A DNA stretch of 64,000 bases from the NCBI RefSeq assembly GCF_026341815.1, contig NZ_JAPENX010000001.1:682001-746000 (forward strand), given 5' to 3'. The DNA is from Streptomyces sp. NBC_00572. GTDB taxonomy: Bacteria; Actinomycetota; Actinomycetes; Streptomycetales; Streptomycetaceae. The notes under the pieces are model-generated. The model saw only the letters and a list, made by a program, of their open reading frames with translations, did not search any database and had not been told where the DNA came from. Positions 19,720-27,618 of the stretch are shown in pieces. Numbering within the stretch: the first letter of the stretch is position 1; each line of letters begins with the position of its first letter. The translations under genes and the position numbers were made by a program.

Positions 19720-21036
19720 TCAGTCGGTCCTCTCGGAGGTCTCGGGGGTCTCGGGAACGACGCTCTCGGAGGGCTTCGGAGCGCCCTGCGTCGAGGGGGT
19801 GGCGGGCAGCAGGCGTGCGGAGAAGCAGAGGGCGGCCGTGAGGGCGAGCAGCGCCCCGACGAGCGCGGTCTCCGGCCCGCTCGCGGTCCAGACGGCGCCG
19901 AACGCGACGGCGGCTCCGAGCCGGGCGAGGGCCTGCGCGGTCTGGACGACCGCGAGGCCGCTCGCCTGCCGGCCCTCGGTCAGGAAGGGGCCTGCCAGGG
20001 CCATCAGGACGCCGTCGGTGGCGGCGTAGAAGACACCGAGCAGGAGGAGGACGCCGAGGAGGACCACCGGGTCGGGCAGCGGGGCCAGGAGCAGTCCGTA
20101 GGCGAGGAGCAGGGCCCCGTGCCCGTACAGGAGGGGTCCTCGCCGCCCGGTCCGGTCGGCGAGGCGTCCGACGGGGACGGCGAGCAGCAGATAGACGGCG
20201 GCCGCGCCGAGCGGCAGGAACGGGAACCAGGTCGGGTCGAACGCGAGCCGCCGCTGGAGCAGCAGGTACAGGAAGGAGTCGCCGACGGTGGCGGCGCCGA
20301 GGAGTCCGGCGCAGAGCACGATCCGCCGGTACGCGGGCGAGCGCAGTCCGGCGAGGAGCCCGCCACGCGCGCGTGGCACCGCCGGGGCGGTGCGTGTCTT
20401 CCCGTCCTCCCGTGCCCGCCCGGGGACGAGGAGCACCCACAGCAGGACGCCGAAGGCCCCGACGCAGAAACTGACGGCGAAGACGGCATCGTACGCGTCG
20501 GCCGTCGCCCACAGCAGCGCGAAGGCGGCCAGGGGGCCGAGGAGGGCGCCGGTGGTGTCCATGGCGCGGTGGGTGCCGAAGGCGCGGCCCAGGTCCTCGG
20601 GCGGGCTGTGCAGCGTGATGAGGGCGTCGCGCGGTGCGGTGCGGACGCCCTTGCCCAGCCGGTCGGCGGCGAGGGCTGTCGCGATCCAGCCGGTCGCGCC
20701 GCCCGCGAGGAGGAGGCCGAGCCGGGAGCAGGCGGAGAGGGCGTAGCCGAGTCCGCCGACCTGTTTGTGGCGGCCGCCGCGGTCGGCGGTGGCGCCGCCG
20801 AGGAGCCGTACGAGCGCGGTGGCTCCGGTCGAGAGGCCGTCGAGCAGCCCGAACTGGAGCGGGGAGAGGCCGAGTCCGAGGACCAGGTAGAGCGGCAGGA
20901 CTGCGGTCACCATCTCCGAGGAGACGTCGGTGACCAGGCTGACCGCGCCGAGGGCGAGGACGGTGCCGGGGACGCGCCGCCGGACCCCCGAGGGGGCGGG
21001 CGGCGCGTCGCGGCGACCGGTGGTCGCGAGGTACAT
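19720..21036 (-). CDS. MFS transporter of phosphoesterase operon
   Basis: A 438-residue, 12-segment membrane protein. The start is ATG 21036, whose A is shared with the TGA of the upstream phosphoesterase, so it is translationally coupled. Motifs are GTVLALGAVSLVTDVSSEMV in the first helix, LLGGATADRGGRHKQVG (loop 2-3), and DRLGKGVRTAPRDALI, a sequence typical of the 'MFS transporter, YfkF/NreB-like' subgroup. A second loop motif is PVGRLADRTGRRGPLL. The C-terminal 30 residues are Pro/Ser/Thr/Glu-rich and soluble. Cargo is unknown; the secreted phosphoesterase partner hints at a product released from phosphate esters, which is inference. Confidence 0.85.
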   Translation of the reverse strand: MYLATTGRRDAPPAPSGVRRRVPGTVLALGAVSLVTDVSSEMVTAVLPLYLVLGLGLSPLQFGLLDGLSTGATALVRLLGGATADRGGRHKQVGGLGYALSACSRLGLLLAGGATGWIATALAADRLGKGVRTAPRDALITLHSPPEDLGRAFGTHRAMDTTGALLGPLAAFALLWATADAYDAVFAVSFCVGAFGVLLWVLLVPGRAREDGKTRTAPAVPRARGGLLAGLRSPAYRRIVLCAGLLGAATVGDSFLYLLLQRRLAFDPTWFPFLPLGAAAVYLLLAVPVGRLADRTGRRGPLLYGHGALLLAYGLLLAPLPDPVVLLGVLLLLGVFYAATDGVLMALAGPFLTEGRQASGLAVVQTAQALARLGAAVAFGAVWTASGPETALVGALLALTAALCFSARLLPATPSTQGAPKPSESVVPETPETSERTD

Positions 21037-22376
21037 CAGTGGCAGGTGTAGGTCGGGCCGGAGTCCTTCACCTGGTTGTCGGTGCCGACGTACTGCCAGG
21101 TGTAGGTGGTGTCGGTGAGGTCCAGCTTCAGGACGCCGTACGGACCGCTGATCCGCTTCTGGCTGTTCGGCTGGACCGTCTCGATGTCGTAGGGCTCGGC
21201 GCCGCCCATGCCGCCCACGATCTCGACGATGCCGTCGGCGGTGGCGCGCCCGTTGGGGTCCTGCGGGGCGAAGCGCTCGTAGTGGTGGTCGTGTCCGTTG
21301 AGCACCAGGTCGGCCTTGGCGTTGTAGAGGATCTGCCAGACCGGCTTGGAGACGGGGTCGTTGCCGTGGCCGCCGGAGGAGTACAGCGGGTGGTGGAAGT
21401 AGGCGGCGACGCAGCCCTTGGTGTTCCGCGCGAGGTCGTCCTTGAGCCACTGGATCTGTGCGGCGTCGTCGAAGGAGTTGGAGTCGAGGGCGACGAAGTG
21501 CCAGTTGCCCTGGTCGTAGCTGTAGTAGGACTTGCCCTGCGGGTAGGCGATCGAGCCGAAGTACGACTTGTATCCGGCGAGCGGGCCGGCCGGGTCGTAG
21601 GTCTCGTGGTTGCCGGGCACGGGGCGGGTCTTGGCCTTGAAGGCGCCCCAGGACTTGTCGTAGTAGTTCTTGAAGTCGGAGAGCAGGGCGTCGTCGTACT
21701 GGTTGTCGCCCATCGTCAGATAGAAGGACGGCGCGATCCGCTGGGCCAGTGCGGCCGTCTTGGGGTGGGCGCAGGAGCTGCTGGAGGCCGTGCACTGGGC
21801 GGCGATGTCACCGGCCGCGACGACGGTGAAGGAGCCGGTGGGCGGCTCCGTGGTGCCGGTGGTGCCGTAGACCTCCACCGAGAAGAGCGAGTAGCCGTAC
21901 GAGGTGCCGCGGGCGGTCCCGTACACGCGGAGGTAGCGGCCCTGGCCGGTGAGTCCGGTCCAGTCGTCCGTGGCGCCGTTCCCCGCGGTCTCGTTGGCGA
22001 GGCGGGTCCAGGTGGTGCCGTCGGTGGAGATCTCGACGCGGTAGGCCTTGGCGTAGGCGGCCTCCCAGACGAGCTTGACGCGGGAGACGGTGGCCGAGGG
22101 GCCGAGGTCGACGCGGATCCACTGGGGGTCGACGCCTTCGGCGCTTGCCCAGCGGGTGGTGGAGACGCCGTCGAAGGCCTTCTCCGGGCCGAAGGTATCG
22201 TCCTCGACGGAGGAGGACGTGGCCGGTCGGCCCTGCGAGATCAGGACGTCGGCGGCGGCGCCGGCCCGGTCCGGAAGGGCGAGGAGGAGCCCGCCGACGA
22301 GCAGCAGCACGGCGGCGAGGACGAAGGGGAGAGGGGTGGTGGTGCGGCGTGGTGGGGCGGAGGCGTTCAGGCGCAT
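21036..22376 (-). CDS. Secreted metallophosphoesterase with discoidin (F5/8 type C) domain
   Basis: A 446-residue exported enzyme from ATG 22376 with GGGAG upstream. It has a signal peptide (residues 1-40, hydrophobic VLAAVLLLVGGLLLAL), a carbohydrate-binding-like F5/8C domain (about 43-172, FGPEKAFDGVSTTRWAS) and a purple-acid-phosphatase-like catalytic domain. The dinuclear metal ligands are visible: Asp190 in AAGDIAA, Asp224 and Asn225 in MGDNQYDD, Asn256-His257 in PGNHE, His328/329 in FHHPLYS and His362/His364 in NGHDHHYER. It should cleave phosphomonoesters or diesters outside the cell, bound to a polysaccharide by the discoidin domain. It heads the operon with the MFS and TolB-like genes. 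Confidence 0.92.
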   Translation of the reverse strand: MRLNASAPPRRTTTPLPFVLAAVLLLVGGLLLALPDRAGAAADVLISQGRPATSSSVEDDTFGPEKAFDGVSTTRWASAEGVDPQWIRVDLGPSATVSRVKLVWEAAYAKAYRVEISTDGTTWTRLANETAGNGATDDWTGLTGQGRYLRVYGTARGTSYGYSLFSVEVYGTTGTTEPPTGSFTVVAAGDIAAQCTASSSSCAHPKTAALAQRIAPSFYLTMGDNQYDDALLSDFKNYYDKSWGAFKAKTRPVPGNHETYDPAGPLAGYKSYFGSIAYPQGKSYYSYDQGNWHFVALDSNSFDDAAQIQWLKDDLARNTKGCVAAYFHHPLYSSGGHGNDPVSKPVWQILYNAKADLVLNGHDHHYERFAPQDPNGRATADGIVEIVGGMGGAEPYDIETVQPNSQKRISGPYGVLKLDLTDTTYTWQYVGTDNQVKDSGPTYTCH

Positions 22377-22689
22377 ACCTGGGCTCCCTGGCCTGGGGGG
22401 TCGGCGAGAGCTGGACACCGGTGCGGCGCACCACGGACCGGCCGCGCGGCGCGGGCCGGGGCGCCCGTGCCGTGGGTACGGACACGGGCGACCGGCCGGG
22501 TGGCGATTCGGGGCGCCACACGGCGGGGTGGTGCTCGGCGGCCGGGTCAGAGCTCTCACTGAGCGCGTCACGCCCCTTGGGGTGGGGCGCCGCGCCAAGC
22601 CGCTGCCGGGATGCTAGCCGATAGGAAGGTTTCCTACCAGACCCTCAACTCATGGCCGTCCCCTGCGACTTCAGGGGGCTTCAGGGACT
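22377..22689 (-). promoter_or_regulatory. Upstream region of phosphoesterase operon, with palindromic box
   Basis: This 313-bp region holds no gene. Near its right end the inverted repeat TAGGAA-GGT-TTCCTA (22622-22636) sits beside a minus-strand TAGCAT -10-like hexamer (22616-22611), so it would cover the promoter spacer. Boxes of the form TAGGAAnnTTTCCTA are, as far as I recall, frequent upstream of secreted hydrolase genes in Streptomyces, but I cannot name the regulator. This start would give a GC-rich leader of about 225 nt. Confidence 0.45.
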
Positions 22690-23046
22690 TCAGAGGCTGA
22701 TGTGGTACGCCTTGCGCAGGGTCTCGTGCACGGTCCAGGTCGTCTTGTCGCCCTCGCGCAGCACGCAGGCGTCGCCGGGCCCGATCTCCAGGGTGGCCCC
22801 GCCCTCGACGGCGACGGTCGCCCGGCCGGAGACCACCACGAACAGCTCGTTGGCCTCGGTGTCGGTGACGACGCCGGGCGTGATCTGCCAGATGCCGCGC
22901 AGCTGCTTGCCGTCGGCAGACTCCCACAGCACCTTGCCCGTCACCTCGGGCGTGCCGGAGACGATCTGGGCGGGGTCGAGAGGCTCCGCCTCAAGCTCCG
23001 CGTCGGGGATGTGCACGGCGAAGGAGGGCTGGTCATGTGTCGTCAT
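22690..23046 (-). CDS. Cupin domain protein (DUF861/ureidoglycine aminohydrolase-like)
   Basis: A 118-residue single cupin. I chose ATG 23046 because MTTHDQPSFAVHIPDAELE is the natural domain start and a TACAGT -10-like hexamer lies 8 nt upstream, suggesting a leaderless message. Cupin motif 1 is weak (TDTEANELFVVVSGRATV, residues about 63-80) and motif 2 is IGPGDACVLREGDKTTW. The metal-binding histidines of motif 1 are replaced (T/N/E), as in the EutQ/DUF861 subgroup (WEHTLRKAYHI-like end is present as WTVHETLRKAYHI). The function is unknown. It is divergent from psuG. Confidence 0.82.
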   Translation of the reverse strand: MTTHDQPSFAVHIPDAELEAEPLDPAQIVSGTPEVTGKVLWESADGKQLRGIWQITPGVVTDTEANELFVVVSGRATVAVEGGATLEIGPGDACVLREGDKTTWTVHETLRKAYHISL

Positions 23047-23342
23047 GGGCGGTGACTGTAGCGGGGGTCCGGGGCCGCCCCGAGGCCGGGACCGGCTGGA
23101 CGGAACCCCTCCGCTTCGCCTCCCACCAGGCGCGATGCCCGGATCCCGGCGCGACGACGAAATCCGCACGACCCCATCGACACAGCGCCGGACGGGTGGC
23201 GCGCCGGGCGCGGACGACCGCGCCGGGCACCCCGTGACGGATTCCGAAGGCGCCTTCCACGGATTCCGCAGGAGCCCCCCACCGTGTGGCTGGAGCTCGC
23301 CAACGAGGTTTGCGGGGCACGTGGTCGCGCCAGGAATGGGAC

Positions 23343-24287
23343 ATGTCCACACAGGTGTCCGAAGAGGTACGCGAAGCGCTCCACGAGGGGCGTCCCGTCG
23401 TCGCGCTGGAGTCGACGATCATCGCCCACGGTCTGCCGCGCCCGCGCAACCTGGCCGTGGCCCTGGAGCTGGAGGAGCTGGTCCGGGCCGGCGGCGCCGT
23501 CCCCGCCACGATCGCCGTGGTCGACGGCACGGCCAGGGTCGGCCTCGACCGGGCGGCCCTGACCCGGATCGCCGAGGACCCGGCCGTGCGGAAGCTGGGG
23601 CACCGCGACCTGGCTCCCGCCCTGGCGACCGGGGCGACCGGGGCGACGACGGTCTCGGCGACGGCCTGGCTCGCGGACGCGGCCGGCATACGGGTATTCG
23701 CGACCGGCGGCCTCGGCGGCGTGCACCGCGCCTGGACCGAGACGCAGGACGAGTCCGCCGACCTGCGACTGCTCGCCCGGGTCGGGATCACCGTCGTGTG
23801 CGCAGGGGTCAAGTCGATCCTCGACGTGCCCGCGACTCTTCAGCGCCTGGAGACGCTGGGGGTGACGGTCGTGGGGTACGGCACGGAGCACTTCCCCGGC
23901 TTCTACCTCGCCTCCTCGGGCGAGCCCGTCGACTGGACGCTGCGGACCCCGGAGGAGGTGGCCGGGGTGATACGGGCGCAGGACCGGCTCGGCGGGCCAC
24001 GGGCCGCGCTGATCGTGGCCAACCCGGTGCCGTCGGCGCAGCAGTTGGATCCCGCACTGCACGACCGGGTCCTCGCGGGTGGTCTGGCGGCGGCGAAGGA
24101 GAAGGGGATTTCGGGGCAGGCGGTGACGCCCTTCCTGCTCGAATATCTGACGGTGCACACGGAAGGGGCGTCCCTGGAGGCCAACCTGGCGGCGGTACGG
24201 GGCAATGTGCGGCTCGCGGCGAGGATCGCGGGGGCGTACGGCGCGGGGAGGTCCGGAGCGGAGACGTCCGGAGCGGGCGGCCGGTGA
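23343..24287 (+). CDS. psuG: Pseudouridine-5'-phosphate glycosidase
   Basis: A 314-residue enzyme that reversibly splits pseudouridine 5'-phosphate into uracil and ribose 5-phosphate. Family signatures are strong: VVALESTIIAHGLPRPRNL (about 21-39), the lysine region RKLGHRDL, GATTVSATAWLA, VFATGGLGGVHR (residues about 118-129), VVCAGVKSILDVPATLQRLET (in two parts) and IVANPVP. ATG 23343 follows AGGAATGGG. The kinase that supplies its substrate overlaps its stop codon (GTGA). In the known pathway PsuK phosphorylates pseudouridine and PsuG cleaves it, salvaging uracil from RNA breakdown. Confidence 0.93.
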   Translation: MSTQVSEEVREALHEGRPVVALESTIIAHGLPRPRNLAVALELEELVRAGGAVPATIAVVDGTARVGLDRAALTRIAEDPAVRKLGHRDLAPALATGATGATTVSATAWLADAAGIRVFATGGLGGVHRAWTETQDESADLRLLARVGITVVCAGVKSILDVPATLQRLETLGVTVVGYGTEHFPGFYLASSGEPVDWTLRTPEEVAGVIRAQDRLGGPRAALIVANPVPSAQQLDPALHDRVLAGGLAAAKEKGISGQAVTPFLLEYLTVHTEGASLEANLAAVRGNVRLAARIAGAYGAGRSGAETSGAGGR

Positions 24288-25198
24288 GCCGGGCGGCGGG
24301 TGCGCTGCTCGTCGTCGGCGACGTGGTCACGGATGTCGTCGCCCGGCACCGGACCCCGCTGGCCCCCGCCACGGACACGGCGGCGGAGATCCGGACCCTC
24401 CCGGGCGGCGCCGGGGCCAACGCGGCCTGCTGGGCGGCGCGTTCCGGCTGCGACGAGGTGCGGCTCCTCGGCCGGGTGGGTACGGACGCGGCCGACTGGC
24501 ACGAGCGGGCGCTGCGGCGCGCGGGCGTGCGCCCGTTGCTCGTCCCGGACGCGGAGGCGGCGACGGCCACCGTGATCGCACTCGTGGACTCCTCGGCGGA
24601 GCGCACCTTCCTGACCGACAGCGGCGCCGCCCTGCGCCTCTCCCCCGGCGACTGGTCGGCCGGCCTGCTCGACGGCGTGGCCCGGCTGCATCTCTCCGGG
24701 TATCTGTTCTTCGCCGCGCCGAGCCGCGAGACGGCCCGGCTGGCGCTGCGGGACGCACGGGAGGCGGGGGTCCCGGTGAGCGTGGACCCGGCCTCGGCGG
24801 GGTTCCTGGCGGAGCTGGGAGTGGACAGGTTCCTGGCGGCGACGGACGGCGCCGAGGTTCTGCTGCCCAACGCCGACGAGGCCCGGTCGCTCACCGGGCG
24901 CGCCGAACCGGAGGTGGCGGCGGCCGAGTTGAGCCGCCGCTTCCCGCTGGTCGTGGTCACCCTCGGGGCGGCGGGCGCCCTGGTCGCCGAGGACGGCGCG
25001 GTCACCGCGCGGGTGGCGGCGCCTCCGGTGCGGCCGGTGGACTCGACCGGCGCGGGCGACGCGTTCACCGGCGCCTTCCTGGCGGCCCGGCTCGCGGGCG
25101 CGGACCCGGCGAAGGCCGCCGAGGCGGGCTGCCGGGCGGGCGCGGAGGCGGTCACCGTGGTGGGCGGCAGACCTCCGGAGGGGCTGACGGGCGACTGA
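24284..25198 (+). CDS. psuK: PfkB-family carbohydrate kinase, probable pseudouridine kinase
   Basis: A 304-residue ribokinase-fold kinase. GTG 24284 overlaps the psuG stop (GTGA), so translation is coupled. N-terminal GGAGANAACWAA (about 39-50) matches PfkB signature 1, and DSTGAGDAFTGAFLAARLAG (from about residue 250, in parts) matches signature 2 with the catalytic Asp and anion hole GAGD. The position next to psuG strongly suggests pseudouridine as substrate, but the sequence alone does not prove it. No dedicated nucleoside transporter is adjacent, so uptake must be encoded elsewhere. Confidence 0.85.
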   Translation: MSRAAGALLVVGDVVTDVVARHRTPLAPATDTAAEIRTLPGGAGANAACWAARSGCDEVRLLGRVGTDAADWHERALRRAGVRPLLVPDAEAATATVIALVDSSAERTFLTDSGAALRLSPGDWSAGLLDGVARLHLSGYLFFAAPSRETARLALRDAREAGVPVSVDPASAGFLAELGVDRFLAATDGAEVLLPNADEARSLTGRAEPEVAAAELSRRFPLVVVTLGAAGALVAEDGAVTARVAAPPVRPVDSTGAGDAFTGAFLAARLAGADPAKAAEAGCRAGAEAVTVVGGRPPEGLTGD

Positions 25199-25216
25199 CG
25201 GGGGCGGGCCGCGAGC

Positions 25217-25232
25217 CCTCCCCTAGGGGAGG
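25217..25232. terminator. 16-bp palindrome between convergent genes
   Basis: CCTCCCCTAGGGGAGG is a perfect palindrome. It spans the stop codon of the minus-strand uridine-kinase-like gene and lies 18 bp past the psuK stop. It may fold as a short terminator for both strands. Confidence 0.45.
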
Positions 25233-25867
25233 TCCCCCGTCCAGGCCGGGTGGCGCGGGTCGTCGGCGCGTACGACGACGTCGGCGGTCCCGCCGGGGTC
25301 GACCTCCGTCTCGTACCGGACGAACGCGGGGAGCGTCCAGACCTCCTCGGTGCGCCGGGCGAGGGCGGCGGCCGAGAGCCGCAGGTGCACGGTGAGGTCG
25401 AAGGGGAACCAGTGGCCGAGCAGGAAGGGCCCGTGCAGCACGAGCACCGCGCCGGGCGGCAGCGTCACGTAAGGGCTACGGGTCGCACGGTCCGTCACCG
25501 GGTCCCACAGGTCGGGCAGCACGCGCCCGGTGCCACCGGGCTCCAGCGGTCCGAAGACCTCCCGCCACAGCGCCCCGGTGTCGGTCCACCCGCTGTAGTA
25601 CGAGTCCGGGTCCTGCTTCCCGTACTCGTACCGCAGCGACGCGGGCCGCAGGAAGCCGCCGGTCCCCGCGACGAGGACGGAGCGCCCGCGTGTCCGCAGT
25701 GCCTCGGCAAGCAGTTCGGCGAACTCGCCGCCGGGCGCGGCGGGCGGCCCGTCGACGGCGACCTTGAGCCAGCCGCTCCCATCGGCCGAAGCGGACCCGT
25801 CGAGCCGCCGGGCGAGCGCCTCCGCCAGCCGTTCCCAGGTGATCGCCTCGTATCGCATCCCGCTCAT
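25223..25867 (-). CDS. Uridine kinase-like P-loop protein with degenerate Walker A
   Basis: A 214-residue protein. ATG 25867 forms an ATGA overlap with the stop of the upstream gene, which fixes the start. Layout resembles nucleoside kinases: WLKVAVDGPPAAPGGEF (about residues 30-46), GTGGFLRPASLRYEYGKQD, DPDSYYSGW, and a lid-like AAALARRTEEVW. The P-loop lacks GK[ST]: PPAAPGGEF stands where GxxxxGKT is expected. I recall actinobacterial proteins annotated 'uridine kinase' with the same change. ATP binding is therefore doubtful and the catalytic role uncertain. It ends convergently with the pseudouridine kinase gene, whose uridine-related role is suggestive only. Confidence 0.75.
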   Translation of the reverse strand: MSGMRYEAITWERLAEALARRLDGSASADGSGWLKVAVDGPPAAPGGEFAELLAEALRTRGRSVLVAGTGGFLRPASLRYEYGKQDPDSYYSGWTDTGALWREVFGPLEPGGTGRVLPDLWDPVTDRATRSPYVTLPPGAVLVLHGPFLLGHWFPFDLTVHLRLSAAALARRTEEVWTLPAFVRYETEVDPGGTADVVVRADDPRHPAWTGDLP

Positions 25868-26373
25868 CCCACTCGACCCCCGTCTCCCGACCATCCTGCC
25901 CGCATGTCCGGCGGCCCGTCGTCGCCGGGGCCGCACAGGGGCACCCCGAACCGGTCCGCCAGGGCCCGTGCGGTGGCGAGGGGTTCCGCCCAGTCGACCT
26001 CCTGCCACTGGGCCAGCGGGTGCGGCCGTTCCGCCGGGCCGGGGAGGACGGCGCCGAGCAGCAGGATCCAGCCCCAGGTGTCCCCGTCCCACTCCAGTTC
26101 CAGGGCGACGGGCGGACGGGGCAGCGCCGATGCCTGCCTGGAGAGCGCGTCCACGTCCTGGCGCGGCAGCGACACGAGACGGTCGGCCAGGATCTCCTCC
26201 CGCACCGCGACGAGAGCGACGCAGTCGTTCAGGTCAGGCCGGGGGAGAACGCCTGCCTCCCAGATCTCGCGGACCGCCGGCAACCGGCGCCGCCGGATCA
26301 CGAGGCCGTCCACACGTTCGCGGGTCTCCCACGGCAGGGCCGGCCACAGTTCATGCGCCAGTTCGTACACCAC
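25864..26373 (-). CDS. Hypothetical protein coupled to the uridine kinase-like gene
   Basis: A 169-residue protein from GTG 26373. I do not recognise a family. It begins with a helical charged region (YELAHELWPALPWETRERVDGLVI) and has a Trp-rich middle (ELEWDGDTWGWILLLG). There is no signal peptide and no clear membrane segment. Its stop overlaps the next start by ATGA, so the two are co-translated. It diverges from the SDR gene with only 43 bp between starts. Confidence 0.7.
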   Translation of the reverse strand: MVYELAHELWPALPWETRERVDGLVIRRRRLPAVREIWEAGVLPRPDLNDCVALVAVREEILADRLVSLPRQDVDALSRQASALPRPPVALELEWDGDTWGWILLLGAVLPGPAERPHPLAQWQEVDWAEPLATARALADRFGVPLCGPGDDGPPDMRAGWSGDGGRVG

Positions 26374-26376
26374 GGC

Positions 26377-26407
26377 TTGACCTTGTCACTGGCGTCACTG
26401 TTTGACC
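26377..26407 (+). promoter_or_regulatory. Tandem direct repeats before the SDR/MerR operon
   Basis: Two TTGACC copies (26377-26382 and 26402-26407) bracket two GTCACTG copies (26385-26391 and 26394-26400, 9 bp apart). The block fills the 43-bp gap between divergent starts. It could bind the MerR regulator encoded downstream, although MerR operators are normally inverted repeats within a 19-bp spacer. Confidence 0.4.
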
Positions 26408-26416
26408 ATCGGATTC

Positions 26417-27169
26417 ATGGACACCACCACACCCACCAGGGTCGTCGTCGTCACCGGTGCGGGCACCGGCATCGGCCGGGCCGCCGCCCGCTCCTTCGCG
26501 CGGCAGGGGGCGACGGTCCTCGCCGTCGGCCGCAGGGCGGAGCCACTGCGGGAGACCGCCGAAGGGCATCCCGGGATCCACCCGTTCGTCGCGGACATCA
26601 CGGCGGACGGCGCGGCCGAGGAGATCGTGCGCGCCGCCGTGACCGGCCACGGCCGACTGGACGTGCTCGTCAACAATGCCGGGATCTCCCTCGGCGGCCC
26701 GCTCGGCACCCTCGACCGTTCCGTGATCGACCCGCTCCTGGAGACCAACCTCGTCGCTCCGGTCCTCCTCACCCAGGCCGCCCTCCCCGCGCTCCGGGAG
26801 TCGCGTGGCGTCGTGGTGAACGTGACGACGACGATCGGTCAGCGCGGCTGGCCGGCCAACTCCGTCTATCCGGCGACCAAGAGCGCCCTGGAGACACTGA
26901 CCCGCTGCTGGGCGGTGGAGCTCGCGCCCGACGGTGTCCGGGTGGTGGCGGTCGCCCCCGGCCCGATCGAGACCCCGATCGCGAATCACATGGGACTCTC
27001 CCCCGAGCAGCTGAAGGCCTTGCGGGCCTGGCAGCTCGCGCACGTTCCGCTGGGCCGGATCGGCCGTCCCGAGGAGGTCGCCTGGGCGATCACCTCGCTC
27101 GCGGCGCCCGACGCCTCGTTCCTGACCGGCACCGTCCTGCCCGTCGACGGGGGTGCGCTGGTCGCGTGA
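26417..27169 (+). CDS. Short-chain dehydrogenase/reductase
   Basis: A 250-residue classical SDR oxidoreductase. The cofactor motif TGAGTGIG is at 13-20, followed by VGRRAEPL, whose Arg residues suggest NADP(H). VNNAGIS lies near residue 90 and YPATKSAL carries the catalytic Tyr and Lys. The usual catalytic Ser is not obvious: NVTTTIGQRG has Thr at that place. The C-terminus ends in FLTGTVLPVDGGALV. ATG 26417 is preferred over an upstream TTG because it starts the domain directly. The substrate is unknown. The MerR gene follows on the same transcript and probably controls it. Confidence 0.9.
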   Translation: MDTTTPTRVVVVTGAGTGIGRAAARSFARQGATVLAVGRRAEPLRETAEGHPGIHPFVADITADGAAEEIVRAAVTGHGRLDVLVNNAGISLGGPLGTLDRSVIDPLLETNLVAPVLLTQAALPALRESRGVVVNVTTTIGQRGWPANSVYPATKSALETLTRCWAVELAPDGVRVVAVAPGPIETPIANHMGLSPEQLKALRAWQLAHVPLGRIGRPEEVAWAITSLAAPDASFLTGTVLPVDGGALVA

Positions 27170-27195
27170 TACGACTGAGCGAGGAGGTGGCGTCC

Positions 27196-27552
27196 TTGCG
27201 CATCGGTGAACTGGCCCGGCGGACCGGGGTGTCGCCGCGCGCCCTGCGCCACTACGAGACGGCGGGGCTGATCGCGTCGGAGCGCGCGGCCAACGGATAC
27301 CGGGTGTACGGCGAGGACGCCGTGACGCGGGTGTCGAACATCCGGTATCTCCTGGACGCCGGCCTCACCCTGGACGACGTGTCCGCGTTCCGGTCCTGCC
27401 TGGACGGCGACGTGCCCTCGGCCCCGCCGTCCGCCCGCGGCCTGGAGATCGCCCGCGAGCGGCTGGCCGTGCTCGACGCGCGGATCGCGGCGCAGACCGA
27501 GGCCCGGGACCGGCTGGCGCGAAGCCTGGGCGTGGTGTCGGACCGGGGCTGA
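27196..27552 (+). CDS. MerR family transcriptional regulator
   Basis: A 118-residue regulator. I chose TTG 27196 because GGAGG (27183-27187) is 8 nt upstream and MRIGELARRTGVSPRALRHYE is the exact start of the MerR winged helix. In-frame GTG codons at 27187 and 27166 (overlapping the SDR stop) are alternatives. The DNA-binding domain covers residues 1-70 (helix-turn-helix, then LRHYETAGLIASERAANGYR wing, cut here at residue 36). A coiled-coil dimerisation helix follows (about 78-112). There is no metal-binding cysteine, so an organic or stress ligand is more likely than a metal. It probably regulates the co-transcribed SDR. Confidence 0.85.
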   Translation: MRIGELARRTGVSPRALRHYETAGLIASERAANGYRVYGEDAVTRVSNIRYLLDAGLTLDDVSAFRSCLDGDVPSAPPSARGLEIARERLAVLDARIAAQTEARDRLARSLGVVSDRG

Positions 27553-27618
27553 CGCCCGGGATGAGCCGATGCGCCGGGATGGGCCGATGCGCCGGGATGG
27601 ACTGGTTCCGGGGTCCGG

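Noticed and set aside
25851-25858. Alternative start at ATG 25858 for the uridine-kinase-like gene
   Set aside because: ATG 25867 gives the ATGA overlap with the upstream stop and fits coupled translation better.
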